From NCBI RefSeq assembly GCF_008727925.1, contig NZ_VTWT01000004.1:248001-312000 (forward strand): a stretch of 64,000 nt of DNA, written 5' to 3'. The position numbers were made by a program, and so were the translations under genes. Below the pieces are notes generated by a model. That model did no database searches, had not been told where the DNA came from, and saw only the letters and a list, made by a program, of their open reading frames with translations. Numbering within the stretch: the first letter of the stretch is position 1; every line of letters starts with the position of its first letter. The DNA is from Adhaeribacter soli. GTDB lineage: Bacteria; Bacteroidota; Bacteroidia; Cytophagales; Hymenobacteraceae. Below, piece by piece: positions 27,174 to 35,305 of this stretch.

Positions 27174-29636
27174 ATGGCTTGGGAAAGTTTAAAGTCTGGA
27201 TCAACTCGATTTGCTAGTTTGCCTTTAGTTATTGCTGGACCTATTTTAAGAAAAGTAGACTCAAATTCGGTGACTGTTTGGCTAGCACTATCAAAAGATT
27301 TAACTGACGTTAATCTTGATATTTATGATTCTATAAATAAAACATTCCTAAGCAATGAAGTAGTTTTTACAGGTAATACCAAGCCTTTTAAGCTGGGGAA
27401 TAATTTATATGTAGTTGTAATTACTGCTAAAGCTTTGACAGGTAGTTCATTAGTGCTAGAGGATGCTAAAACTTATCATTATAAAGTAACCTTTAATAGT
27501 TCTACATACATAAATAAAACACTTTCTGATCCAGGAATATTAAGTCCTTCAGGCGGCATGGGGATGATATGTTACGGAGCTGAGCTGCTACCTTCCTTTT
27601 CATTGCCTCCCTCATCTGATTTAGGAAAGCTAAATATTGTTCATGGTTCTTGCAGAAAGCCTCATGGAGGTAGATTCGATGCTTTAGCATGCTTGGGGAA
27701 ATTAATAGAGCCTAATATTAATAATCCTTTAGAAAGACCACACCAATTATTTCTAACTGGTGACCAAATTTATGCTGATGATGTATCAAGCATGTTATTG
27801 TTTTTATTAATTGATGCCTATGATGCATTGTTAGGGAACCAGGAGATACCTCCTAAAGATATTGCTGAGGTATCTCCTGATTTGTTGAATTATCCAAATC
27901 CTGGTGAAAGAGCTGAATTAGTTAAAAAAGGAGGTTTATCGGCAGAAGGTATTGGGGGCTCTCATTTAATGGCACTTGGAGAATTTTATGCTATGTATTT
28001 ATTTGTCTGGTCAGATGTATTATGGCCTGGAGATGATGACTTTCCAAGTAATTCATTAGTTAGTAGTATTAAAGCTTCTGATTATAAAAAGGAAGTTGAA
28101 ACATTAATTCAATTTAAGAATACACTTGTTAATGTAAGGAAGGCTCTTGCAAATATTCCTACTTTCATGATGTGCGATGATCATGAAATTACCGATGATT
28201 GGTTTCTAAATTTTGATTGGACAAATAGAGCTTTAAACAATAAATTAGGAAAGCGTATAATTCAGAATGGTTTGACTGCATTTACGCTATTCCAAGCTTG
28301 GGCTAATACGCCTGATAGATTTGATTTGCCTGTAAGTAATTTAAACCCTCAAACAGAAGGAGGACAGTTTTTAAGTCAACTTGAGAAGCTAAGAGACAAT
28401 CCTGCGGAAAATATTGATCAAACTACTAGTCCATTTGATAATTGGAAGTTACTAGGAAATATAATAGTCCCGACAATTAATCATAACTCAACTGGGAGCT
28501 ATCTAACTGGTGGTTTAGAATATGCTTTCTCATTAAATTTTCCTCTCTATCAAGTTATTATTTTTGATACCAGAAATCGTAGAGAGTTTCCACCTGTTAA
28601 ACAAGGAAAATCTAATGGAAAGCCTGCAGGATTGATAAGTGTACAATCATTAAATCAACAGTTAGTAAGTAAATTATCTGAAAAACAAGCAAGCAATAAA
28701 TTTACTTTAGTTGTTTCACCTGCACCTATTATTGGTCATCCTGTAATTGAAGAAATAGTACAACCCGGCCTAACCATGGCTATAGATGCAATTAATTTTT
28801 TAAGAACCGTTAAAAACAGCTCTTATACCAAAACAGAAACAGGATCTGAAAATACCGATAGAGAAGGGTGGGTATTTAACAGAAAGGTATTTCAGAACCT
28901 TTTGTATCAACTTTCTAAATTTGATAAGGTAGTAATACTATCAGGAGATGTTCATTATGCATTTTCATGTAAAGTTGATTATTGGGACCGTAGAACCCTT
29001 CCTGTCAAAAAGGCCTCATTTGTTCAGCTTGTATCTAGTTCTTTAAAGAATGAAGATTCTAAAACAATCTTTAATGCGATTAGAGTAAGCCGGATAGCAG
29101 AAAATGAATTATTGAGAAAAACGCCCTACGCAGGTTGGTCTACTGCAGGTAAACATATTAAAGTTGATTATACTAATAACGGAATATTTTTACCTAATAG
29201 GTTAAATAAGGTACCAGCTATTAAAAAGATCATCAATCCCTCTAAGGTAATGATATTGAATACCCCCGATTGGCGTTATCGTATTCAATTTATTAACGAT
29301 GGACGAGTTGATTCAGACAGAGGAGTAGAAGCAATCGCATTAACAGAAATACCGAATTCAGGTATTAGAAAAGGGAAAAGGGATCTTATTACAGAGCAAA
29401 AAATTGCTGTTGGTAGGAATAATTTAGGTCAAATTTCCTTTGATTTCTCTACTCCTCAAAAAGAAGAAGTTGTTCACAACATTTGGTATAATAGTTCTTT
29501 AAAAGAACCTAATAGCTCGAACAAGTTTAATAATTTTACAAAGCATAGGGTTTTAATTGCATCACCATTAAACATTGATCCAATAAGTCCAAATGAGGAA
29601 CAATGGAAGAATTTTGATTATGGGTTTCCTGATTGA
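27174..29636 (+). CDS. PhoD-like metallophosphatase, signal-less
   Basis: The 820-residue protein begins with a PhoD N-terminal beta domain (GPILRKVDSNSVTVWLAL) and continues with the metal-binding set: HGSCRKPHGG near 161, LTGDQIYADD near 196, CDDHEITDDW near 334 and LSGDVHYAF near 588. These fit phosphodiesterase/alkaline phosphatase D enzymes with Fe and Ca ions. Known PhoD enzymes are exported by the Tat path, but no twin-Arg signal or hydrophobic leader is present here, so it should remain in the cytoplasm. It is longer than the usual 500-600 residues. It lies 33 bases before the second DUF6603-like gene in the same operon. Confidence 0.85.
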   Translation: MAWESLKSGSTRFASLPLVIAGPILRKVDSNSVTVWLALSKDLTDVNLDIYDSINKTFLSNEVVFTGNTKPFKLGNNLYVVVITAKALTGSSLVLEDAKTYHYKVTFNSSTYINKTLSDPGILSPSGGMGMICYGAELLPSFSLPPSSDLGKLNIVHGSCRKPHGGRFDALACLGKLIEPNINNPLERPHQLFLTGDQIYADDVSSMLLFLLIDAYDALLGNQEIPPKDIAEVSPDLLNYPNPGERAELVKKGGLSAEGIGGSHLMALGEFYAMYLFVWSDVLWPGDDDFPSNSLVSSIKASDYKKEVETLIQFKNTLVNVRKALANIPTFMMCDDHEITDDWFLNFDWTNRALNNKLGKRIIQNGLTAFTLFQAWANTPDRFDLPVSNLNPQTEGGQFLSQLEKLRDNPAENIDQTTSPFDNWKLLGNIIVPTINHNSTGSYLTGGLEYAFSLNFPLYQVIIFDTRNRREFPPVKQGKSNGKPAGLISVQSLNQQLVSKLSEKQASNKFTLVVSPAPIIGHPVIEEIVQPGLTMAIDAINFLRTVKNSSYTKTETGSENTDREGWVFNRKVFQNLLYQLSKFDKVVILSGDVHYAFSCKVDYWDRRTLPVKKASFVQLVSSSLKNEDSKTIFNAIRVSRIAENELLRKTPYAGWSTAGKHIKVDYTNNGIFLPNRLNKVPAIKKIINPSKVMILNTPDWRYRIQFINDGRVDSDRGVEAIALTEIPNSGIRKGKRDLITEQKIAVGRNNLGQISFDFSTPQKEEVVHNIWYNSSLKEPNSSNKFNNFTKHRVLIASPLNIDPISPNEEQWKNFDYGFPD

Positions 29637-29669
29637 TTCAACAAATTAATTTATTAATCGTGCATTGTT

Positions 29670-32600
29670 ATGGTGGCAAATTTTCAAGAGAGTCTAATTA
29701 ATGAAGTTAAGTTTTTCTTTGAACCTTTAATCGTTGCAGGAGAGACTGACGAAAGTGTCATTGAATTTTTTGAGTTATTAGGGTGGGACCTATATACAAT
29801 TACGAATGGCGATGAACAAAGCTTTATTAATATCTTTGATAATATTACGAACTCTATAAAAGTCTTTGATAATAATTTACCAACACCACCCGAAACCTTA
29901 AATGATTTACAAACCTGGCTAAATGAAATAAATAATTTAGTCAAAAGTTTAAAAGGGTTAGCTAATCTACTTGTAGCAAATTCTTCATTTTTAGTAGGGT
30001 TCAATTTTGAAAAGTTCACAAAAGATTTGCTGGATAAGCTTTTTGTCCTTTATCTTTTAAAAAGAAGTCCCTTTACTTATCAATTTCTCGCTTTTTTAGG
30101 AGTTGTTTCTGATGATACTAATTATTTTTTTAATAACGACCCACAAGGTCCAGTTATTATTAAGAATATTTCATCTATTCCAACTGTTGACCTTAATAAA
30201 ATCATTTCATTTTTAAAAGATCCTGTTAATCATTTAAAGGAAGAATATTGGGCGAATGGATTTGGACCGCAAGTTGCACAATCAGGGACACCGGCAAAAT
30301 CTTCTTTACAAGTTGCAAGTGATATTGGTGAAAAGTTATTTAGTAGATTAAGCTTCTTACTAAAAGAGGCTCAGATAATTGCATTTTCTGGAAGAAGTTC
30401 TACTTTAGCTCCACCCTCAACTATTGATGAGGAAAGATTAAGAGGTACTTTCGTTCTTTCCAAGGAGTTTTTAAGTCCTAATGGAATCTTTACCGAAATA
30501 GGGTTCGCCACAAGTATTGTTCCTTTTGATGAAGGAGGACCAGGTATATATTTTGAACCATTTGATTTAGTTCAATTCAGCCAAGAATTTGGGAATTGGC
30601 TATTTTCTTTTAAAACTAATGTTCCAGTACCTAGTTTAAAAATTACGAATTCAAGAATTGAAATATTAAATTCATCTTTAAATTTATTAGACACTTCGTT
30701 TACTTTAAAATATATTGATTCGCAAAACTCTAATAATGGTTACTCTATTGGGAGTACAACCGGTACAAGGTTAGAACTAGGGGGCGTTAGTGTTGATGGC
30801 TGGATATCTAAAAATGGGTCAACATCTAATTACGGTATCCTACTTAATTTCAATAAAGCAGCCTTTATTCTTAACTCAGGTGACGGCGATGGTTTCCTGC
30901 AAAAGATATTGCCGCCAGGAGGAAAGCGTCTGGAGTTTGACTTAGGAATAGGTTGGGCAAAAGATCGTGGAATTTTCTTCAAGGGGAGTGGAGGATTGGA
31001 AATTCTTTACAACTTCCCACCAGCAGCTTCCGACAAAGTATTAGCTTTAGATTCCATAAGATTATCTCTACTGGCGAGTAATAGTGGAATAAAAATAGCC
31101 TCTACTGCTTCAGGTAAAGTTAAACTAGGTCCAATCACAGCCATTGTAGAACAGGTAGGTTTAGGTGCTGATCTTACATTCCCTTCTAACGGCGGCAACC
31201 TAGGTCCGATCAATGCTGATATCGGATTTGCTCCACCAAAAGGTATAGGTTTAAAGATCGATTCAGAAGCCGTAAAAGGCGGTGGTTACCTGTTTTTTGA
31301 TGTTGCCAAAGGGCAGTATGCCGGCGTAGCCGAGCTGAACGTCAAAGACAAGATCAACTTAAAAGCCATTGGCATTCTTACTACCAAGAATGATCCTGTA
31401 ACGGGAGCGGATTACTCTTTGCTGCTCATTATCACCGCCGAGTTCAAACCTATCCAGTTGGGCTTAGGTTTTACTTTGCAGGGAGTAGGAGGCTTGATCG
31501 GCCTGAACCGCAGCATCAACGAGCAGCGCCTGCGCCAGGGCGTGCAGGACGGCTCTTTGAACCACCTGCTTTTCCCGGTATATCCGGTAAATAATGCTGC
31601 CCAGATCATTGCTGCTGCCGGGCAGGCCTTCCCGGTTGCCAATGGCCGCTATGCCTTTGGTCTAATGGGCAAGATCGGCTGGGGAGCTCCGGAACTCATT
31701 ACCCTGGATGTAGGCCTTGTAATCGAGGTGCCTTCGCCGGTGAAGCTGGCCATCCTGGGCGTGCTCCGGGCATTGCTGCCAAACAAAGACAAGCCGATCC
31801 TCAAGCTGCAGGTAAACTTCTTAGGCGTTATCGACTTCGATAAAAAGCAGATCAAGTTCGACGCCAGCCTCTTTGATTCCAAGATCCTCAACTACGCGCT
31901 TACCGGCGACATGGCTTTCCGCCTCTACCAGGGCGAGAAGCCGGTGTTCCTCATCACGGCTGGTGGCTTCCACCCGGGCTTTACCCCGCCGCCGAATGCC
32001 GACCTGCCGAACCTGCGCCGCCTTACCTTAGTTATTGCCAATAGCAACAACTTCAAGCTGATTCTTACCAGCTACTTCGCTGTTACTTCCAATACCGTGC
32101 AGTTCGGCAGCCGCATGGACCTGAGAGCTGAGTTGCCTGGCCCGTTCGTGCTGGAGGGTTTCTTCTCCTTCGATGCCCTCTTCCAGTTCAATCCTTTCCA
32201 GCTGCAGTTCGATACCAGCGCCGGCGTAGCCATCAAGAAAGGCTCTAAATCGCTGCTGAGCCTGCACCTGAACCTGCATGTTAAAGGCCCTTCTCCTTGG
32301 CATATTACCGGAGAGGGCAAGTTCAAAGTGCTCTTTATCAAAGTCTCTTTTGACATCGACAAGACCTTCGGCCACTATGAAGAGACGCGCCGCCTGGACG
32401 ATGTGAACGTGAAGGATAAGATGGTGGCAGCACTCAGGGATATGGCTAACTGGGAAGTGATAACTGGTCCGAAGAGCTATGACCTGGTAACCATCAAAGA
32501 GATCGAGCCTTCGCCAGGCAGGTTGTTCATTAACCCGGCAGGGGAGCTGGTGGTGCGCCAGAAGGTAGCGCCTTTGCGTTTGCACCTGCAGCGTTTTGGC

Positions 32601-33272
32601 AACAGCCGCCCGGTAAATGGCAACAACTTCGATATTACCGGTGCCGAGTTTGGAGAAGGAGCAAACAAGTTAACCTTAACGGCGGCAGAGTTAACCGAGA
32701 AGAAGGATTTCTTTTCCATCAGCCAGTTCCAGGATCTGAGTGACCAGAGCAAGCTTACCAGCCCATCTTTCCAGCGCTTCAGGAATGGGGTAGGGTTTAA
32801 GGTCACGGAAGAGTACCTGGGCGGTCCTGGACATGCCAAGGCCTTTGACTACGAGCTGGTGATCCTGGAAGCGGAGGATGATGGAGCTTTAGTGGCTGAT
32901 CCCGGGGCAGAAGTCATGCGCATGGCTTCTTCCTCTACTACTTCAACTTCCTCTTCTACTACAGGAGCGATCCGGCAGCCTTACACCATGAGCCCGAACC
33001 TGTTCAATGGTTTAGCCCGCAACAGCAGCGTTTCCAAGTCTGATCTTTCCCAGGAGCGCATCAGCCCTTCGAGGCATGCTCCGGATGCGGTTTACTGGGA
33101 TGAAGACCGGTATGCAGTAGTGAAGAAAACAAACCTTGAATACTATGGGGAAGAGCAGGAGTTTGACACCGAGGCTGAAGCTTACGATTACCTGCGGGAG
33201 CTGCTAAGCCTGGAGCCGCATATGGAGCATGAACTGCAGGTTATACCAACCTACCAGCTCGAAACAGTTTAA
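29670..33272 (+). CDS. Giant DUF6603-like protein, copy 2 (1200 aa)
   Basis: The first 390 or so residues are AT-rich coded and differ from copy 1. The middle has beta segments with GGGYLFFDVAKGQYAGVAEL near 536. From residue about 605 to the end it is the same as copy 1, except for a Gln/Glu change near the C-terminus (LLSLQ versus LLSLE) and the last two residues. Start is the ATG at 29670. The layout of a variable N-terminal half on a fixed C-terminal half suggests that the N-terminal part carries specificity while the DUF6603-type part is a common platform. This is inference. No signal peptide is present. Confidence 0.8.
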   Translation: MVANFQESLINEVKFFFEPLIVAGETDESVIEFFELLGWDLYTITNGDEQSFINIFDNITNSIKVFDNNLPTPPETLNDLQTWLNEINNLVKSLKGLANLLVANSSFLVGFNFEKFTKDLLDKLFVLYLLKRSPFTYQFLAFLGVVSDDTNYFFNNDPQGPVIIKNISSIPTVDLNKIISFLKDPVNHLKEEYWANGFGPQVAQSGTPAKSSLQVASDIGEKLFSRLSFLLKEAQIIAFSGRSSTLAPPSTIDEERLRGTFVLSKEFLSPNGIFTEIGFATSIVPFDEGGPGIYFEPFDLVQFSQEFGNWLFSFKTNVPVPSLKITNSRIEILNSSLNLLDTSFTLKYIDSQNSNNGYSIGSTTGTRLELGGVSVDGWISKNGSTSNYGILLNFNKAAFILNSGDGDGFLQKILPPGGKRLEFDLGIGWAKDRGIFFKGSGGLEILYNFPPAASDKVLALDSIRLSLLASNSGIKIASTASGKVKLGPITAIVEQVGLGADLTFPSNGGNLGPINADIGFAPPKGIGLKIDSEAVKGGGYLFFDVAKGQYAGVAELNVKDKINLKAIGILTTKNDPVTGADYSLLLIITAEFKPIQLGLGFTLQGVGGLIGLNRSINEQRLRQGVQDGSLNHLLFPVYPVNNAAQIIAAAGQAFPVANGRYAFGLMGKIGWGAPELITLDVGLVIEVPSPVKLAILGVLRALLPNKDKPILKLQVNFLGVIDFDKKQIKFDASLFDSKILNYALTGDMAFRLYQGEKPVFLITAGGFHPGFTPPPNADLPNLRRLTLVIANSNNFKLILTSYFAVTSNTVQFGSRMDLRAELPGPFVLEGFFSFDALFQFNPFQLQFDTSAGVAIKKGSKSLLSLHLNLHVKGPSPWHITGEGKFKVLFIKVSFDIDKTFGHYEETRRLDDVNVKDKMVAALRDMANWEVITGPKSYDLVTIKEIEPSPGRLFINPAGELVVRQKVAPLRLHLQRFGNSRPVNGNNFDITGAEFGEGANKLTLTAAELTEKKDFFSISQFQDLSDQSKLTSPSFQRFRNGVGFKVTEEYLGGPGHAKAFDYELVILEAEDDGALVADPGAEVMRMASSSTTSTSSSTTGAIRQPYTMSPNLFNGLARNSSVSKSDLSQERISPSRHAPDAVYWDEDRYAVVKKTNLEYYGEEQEFDTEAEAYDYLRELLSLEPHMEHELQVIPTYQLETV
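31482..33175 (+). repeat. 1694-bp direct repeat, copy 2
   Basis: Second member of the pair with 23203-24896. The GC level of the repeat is visibly higher than the surrounding 5' parts of both genes, and codon choice shifts toward G/C-ending codons. Confidence 0.9.
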
Positions 33273-33293
33273 AAACGAAAGACCATTAAATGC

Positions 33294-33332
33294 AAAGAAG
33301 CGGGACCTCTAGATAGAGGATCCCGCTTCTTT
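33294..33332. terminator. Bidirectional terminator
   Basis: AAAGAAGCGGGA pairs with TCCCGCTTCTTT, extended by a CCTCT/AGAGG stem with a one-base bulge. It lies between the end of the second DUF6603-like gene and the end of the convergent T9SS gene. Confidence 0.85.
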
Positions 33333-33354
33333 GTTTTACAGATAATCCAAATAA

Positions 33355-34827
33355 TTACTCCTTCACAATTCTTACGTGAAGCACCTTATCTTTCTGCTGC
33401 AGGGAAACGATATAGATTCCGGCAGAAAAAGTGCTAAGGTCCAGGCGCTGGGTAGGGGAGGTTTGCCGGAGCAGAACTTTGCCGCTGAGATCTGATAGGG
33501 TAAGCTGGCTGAAAGCAGTACCCAAAGGCAGGTGCAGGAAATCTTTGACCGGGTTCGGGTAAGGGCTAAGTTCCGGCTGAAGCTCTTTTGTTGTGCTCAT
33601 TACAAAAGAAGAGTCGCTGTAAATGAAGGCTGCTCCCTGCGCACTCCCATTTGGCCGGCCGATTAGTAAAATCTTACCATCCGCGGAAAGGCTTAGAGAG
33701 CGGCCGAATTCAGGTTCAACTCCCCCGCTAATTGGCGATGTGATTTTATTACCCAGTTGGCTCCATGTTCCATTCTTGTTGACAAAGGTCCAGACTGCTC
33801 CTGTAAAGACTTGATCAAGATAGCCCGATACAGCAAGGGTATCGCCGCCTTTAGATATTGAGATTTTTCTTCCTAAACGAGATCCAGGAGAAGTACCTGT
33901 CGAAGTTAAAATTTGATCTTTTACCCAAAGTTGAGTCGATTGATCAAAACGAAAAACACAAACTATTCCATGCGTTTGATTGCCTTCACCTCCTCCAATA
34001 ATAGCAACTTGTCCATTCCCCGAAAGGGCAACACCTTCCCCTAACCTGCTGTTTGTAACGGTTAAATCTGTAACTTTTTGTAGAAAGTTCCAGGTAGATC
34101 CAGTTCGTTTGTAGAAGTAACCATAACCCTGCTTATTTGTAGGTGTACCTTCATATAGAGCTCCGATTAAGGCAGTATTCCCATCTGCCGATAAAGCAAC
34201 AGAATACCCAAATGACCAACCGTTATTAGGAGTTACAATAATTTTTCCACTCTGTGGGGACCAGGTGGTACCGGTCCTCTGAAAAAACCAAACCGCTCCG
34301 CGATTTCCATTATCTTCATTTCCTCCGATTAATAAAGTATTACCATCGGCAGATAAAGCAATTGCTGATCCTTGAAAACTATCTCCAAACCCTTGGGTAC
34401 CTACTAATTTAGGCCCTTGTTGCTCCCAGCGATTTCCGTTGCGCACGAAGATCCAGGTTGCACCTCTTCTGTTGTTTTCATAATAGCCACCAATAGCGAT
34501 TGTATTTCCATCAGCTGAGATCGCAGTGGCACATCCAAAATACAATGGTTTTGCTGAAGTCGAAACGGCGTCATTTGGCACTAGCTTTTTCCCCATTTGT
34601 GTCCACTGGTTTCCGTTGCGGGTGTATACCCAAGCCGCACCTCTTCCTAAACTATCCGTTTCACCACCAACTACGGCTACATTGCCATCTGCTGAAATGG
34701 CGCATGCCATTCCTTGAGCAGCAGTATTGGTAAAACTAGTTCCCAACAAAGTACTTTGGTGTACAAACTGGGAGAAAGCCGGCAATACAATGGTGAAGAA
34801 AAGCAGGGAAAGTAAATAATTTTTCAT
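33355..34827 (-). CDS. T9SS-exported FG-GAP/beta-propeller-like protein
   Basis: The 490-residue protein has a signal peptide (MKNYLLSLLFFTIVLPAFSQ), then about seven repeats with the pattern ISADGNTxxIGG...GAxWxFxRxGxxW, like the FG-GAP-type propeller repeats of surface proteins. It ends in a type IX secretion sorting domain (about residues 415-490: SPYPNPVKDFLHL, LSDLSGKVL, FSAGIYIVSL, RIVKE). It should be exported through the outer membrane and either anchored or released. The ligand is unknown. Confidence 0.88.
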   Translation of the reverse strand: MKNYLLSLLFFTIVLPAFSQFVHQSTLLGTSFTNTAAQGMACAISADGNVAVVGGETDSLGRGAAWVYTRNGNQWTQMGKKLVPNDAVSTSAKPLYFGCATAISADGNTIAIGGYYENNRRGATWIFVRNGNRWEQQGPKLVGTQGFGDSFQGSAIALSADGNTLLIGGNEDNGNRGAVWFFQRTGTTWSPQSGKIIVTPNNGWSFGYSVALSADGNTALIGALYEGTPTNKQGYGYFYKRTGSTWNFLQKVTDLTVTNSRLGEGVALSGNGQVAIIGGGEGNQTHGIVCVFRFDQSTQLWVKDQILTSTGTSPGSRLGRKISISKGGDTLAVSGYLDQVFTGAVWTFVNKNGTWSQLGNKITSPISGGVEPEFGRSLSLSADGKILLIGRPNGSAQGAAFIYSDSSFVMSTTKELQPELSPYPNPVKDFLHLPLGTAFSQLTLSDLSGKVLLRQTSPTQRLDLSTFSAGIYIVSLQQKDKVLHVRIVKE

Positions 34828-34873
34828 AATTCAAATATTTAATAGAGAACTGATTAGGGAAGCTATAAAATTA

Positions 34874-35305
34874 AAAATATTTGCTGTGTTTTAAAATTTT
34901 TACCAGTGCTACAACAATAATTAAAACACATATATAGTTAATAACTATATATAAGCTCTACAATTTAAACTCACAAAAATCGGTCTTAATTCTGAGATAG
35001 CAAACGTGAAAAAAAACACAAAATTTAATTTTGTTATTTAGGGTTCTTTTTGTTATTTACATCCGCTCTCACCCATATTCCATTATAGATTTGCCTCGGA
35101 TGCAAGTGTATAATACTGGTTTCTAACCATACTGATTTTGTCAATTTATGTAAGTTTAATTTTTTGCTATCCTGGTTGAGGTCAGAAAGGTCCTTTCTAA
35201 AGGTAACGGTTAACATCGCTAAACTATAGGTGAGCCCTTCTCTATTCTTCAAAGCCAAGCCGAATAACTCCTGACTATAAGAAAACAACTTAAAGAATTA
35301 GCTAT
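34874..35305 (+). repeat. Leader/promoter duplication, copy 2
   Basis: Counterpart of 15889-16316 and the leader of the intact FLPW-family gene. A hairpin (about 34933-34953, ATATATAGTTA/AACTATATAT-type symmetry) replaces the different hairpin of copy 1 at the same place. The later part holds the conserved blocks GATAGCAAACGTG, TTACATCCGCTCTCACCCAT and GGTAACGGTTAACATCGCTA. Conservation over about 270 bases upstream of the ATG may reflect a working 5' leader or simply a young duplication. Confidence 0.7.
35026..35033 (+). promoter_or_regulatory. Candidate Bacteroidota promoter -7 element (copy 2)
   Basis: TAATTTTG again fits TAnnTTTG, at the same distance from the ATG of the 1035-aa gene as in copy 1. 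Probably drives the three-gene giant operon. The -33 element is not evident. Confidence 0.42.

Noticed and set aside
34500-34733. Plus-strand frames opposite the T9SS propeller gene
   Set aside because: Antisense to repeats of a gene with clear signal peptide and sorting domain.
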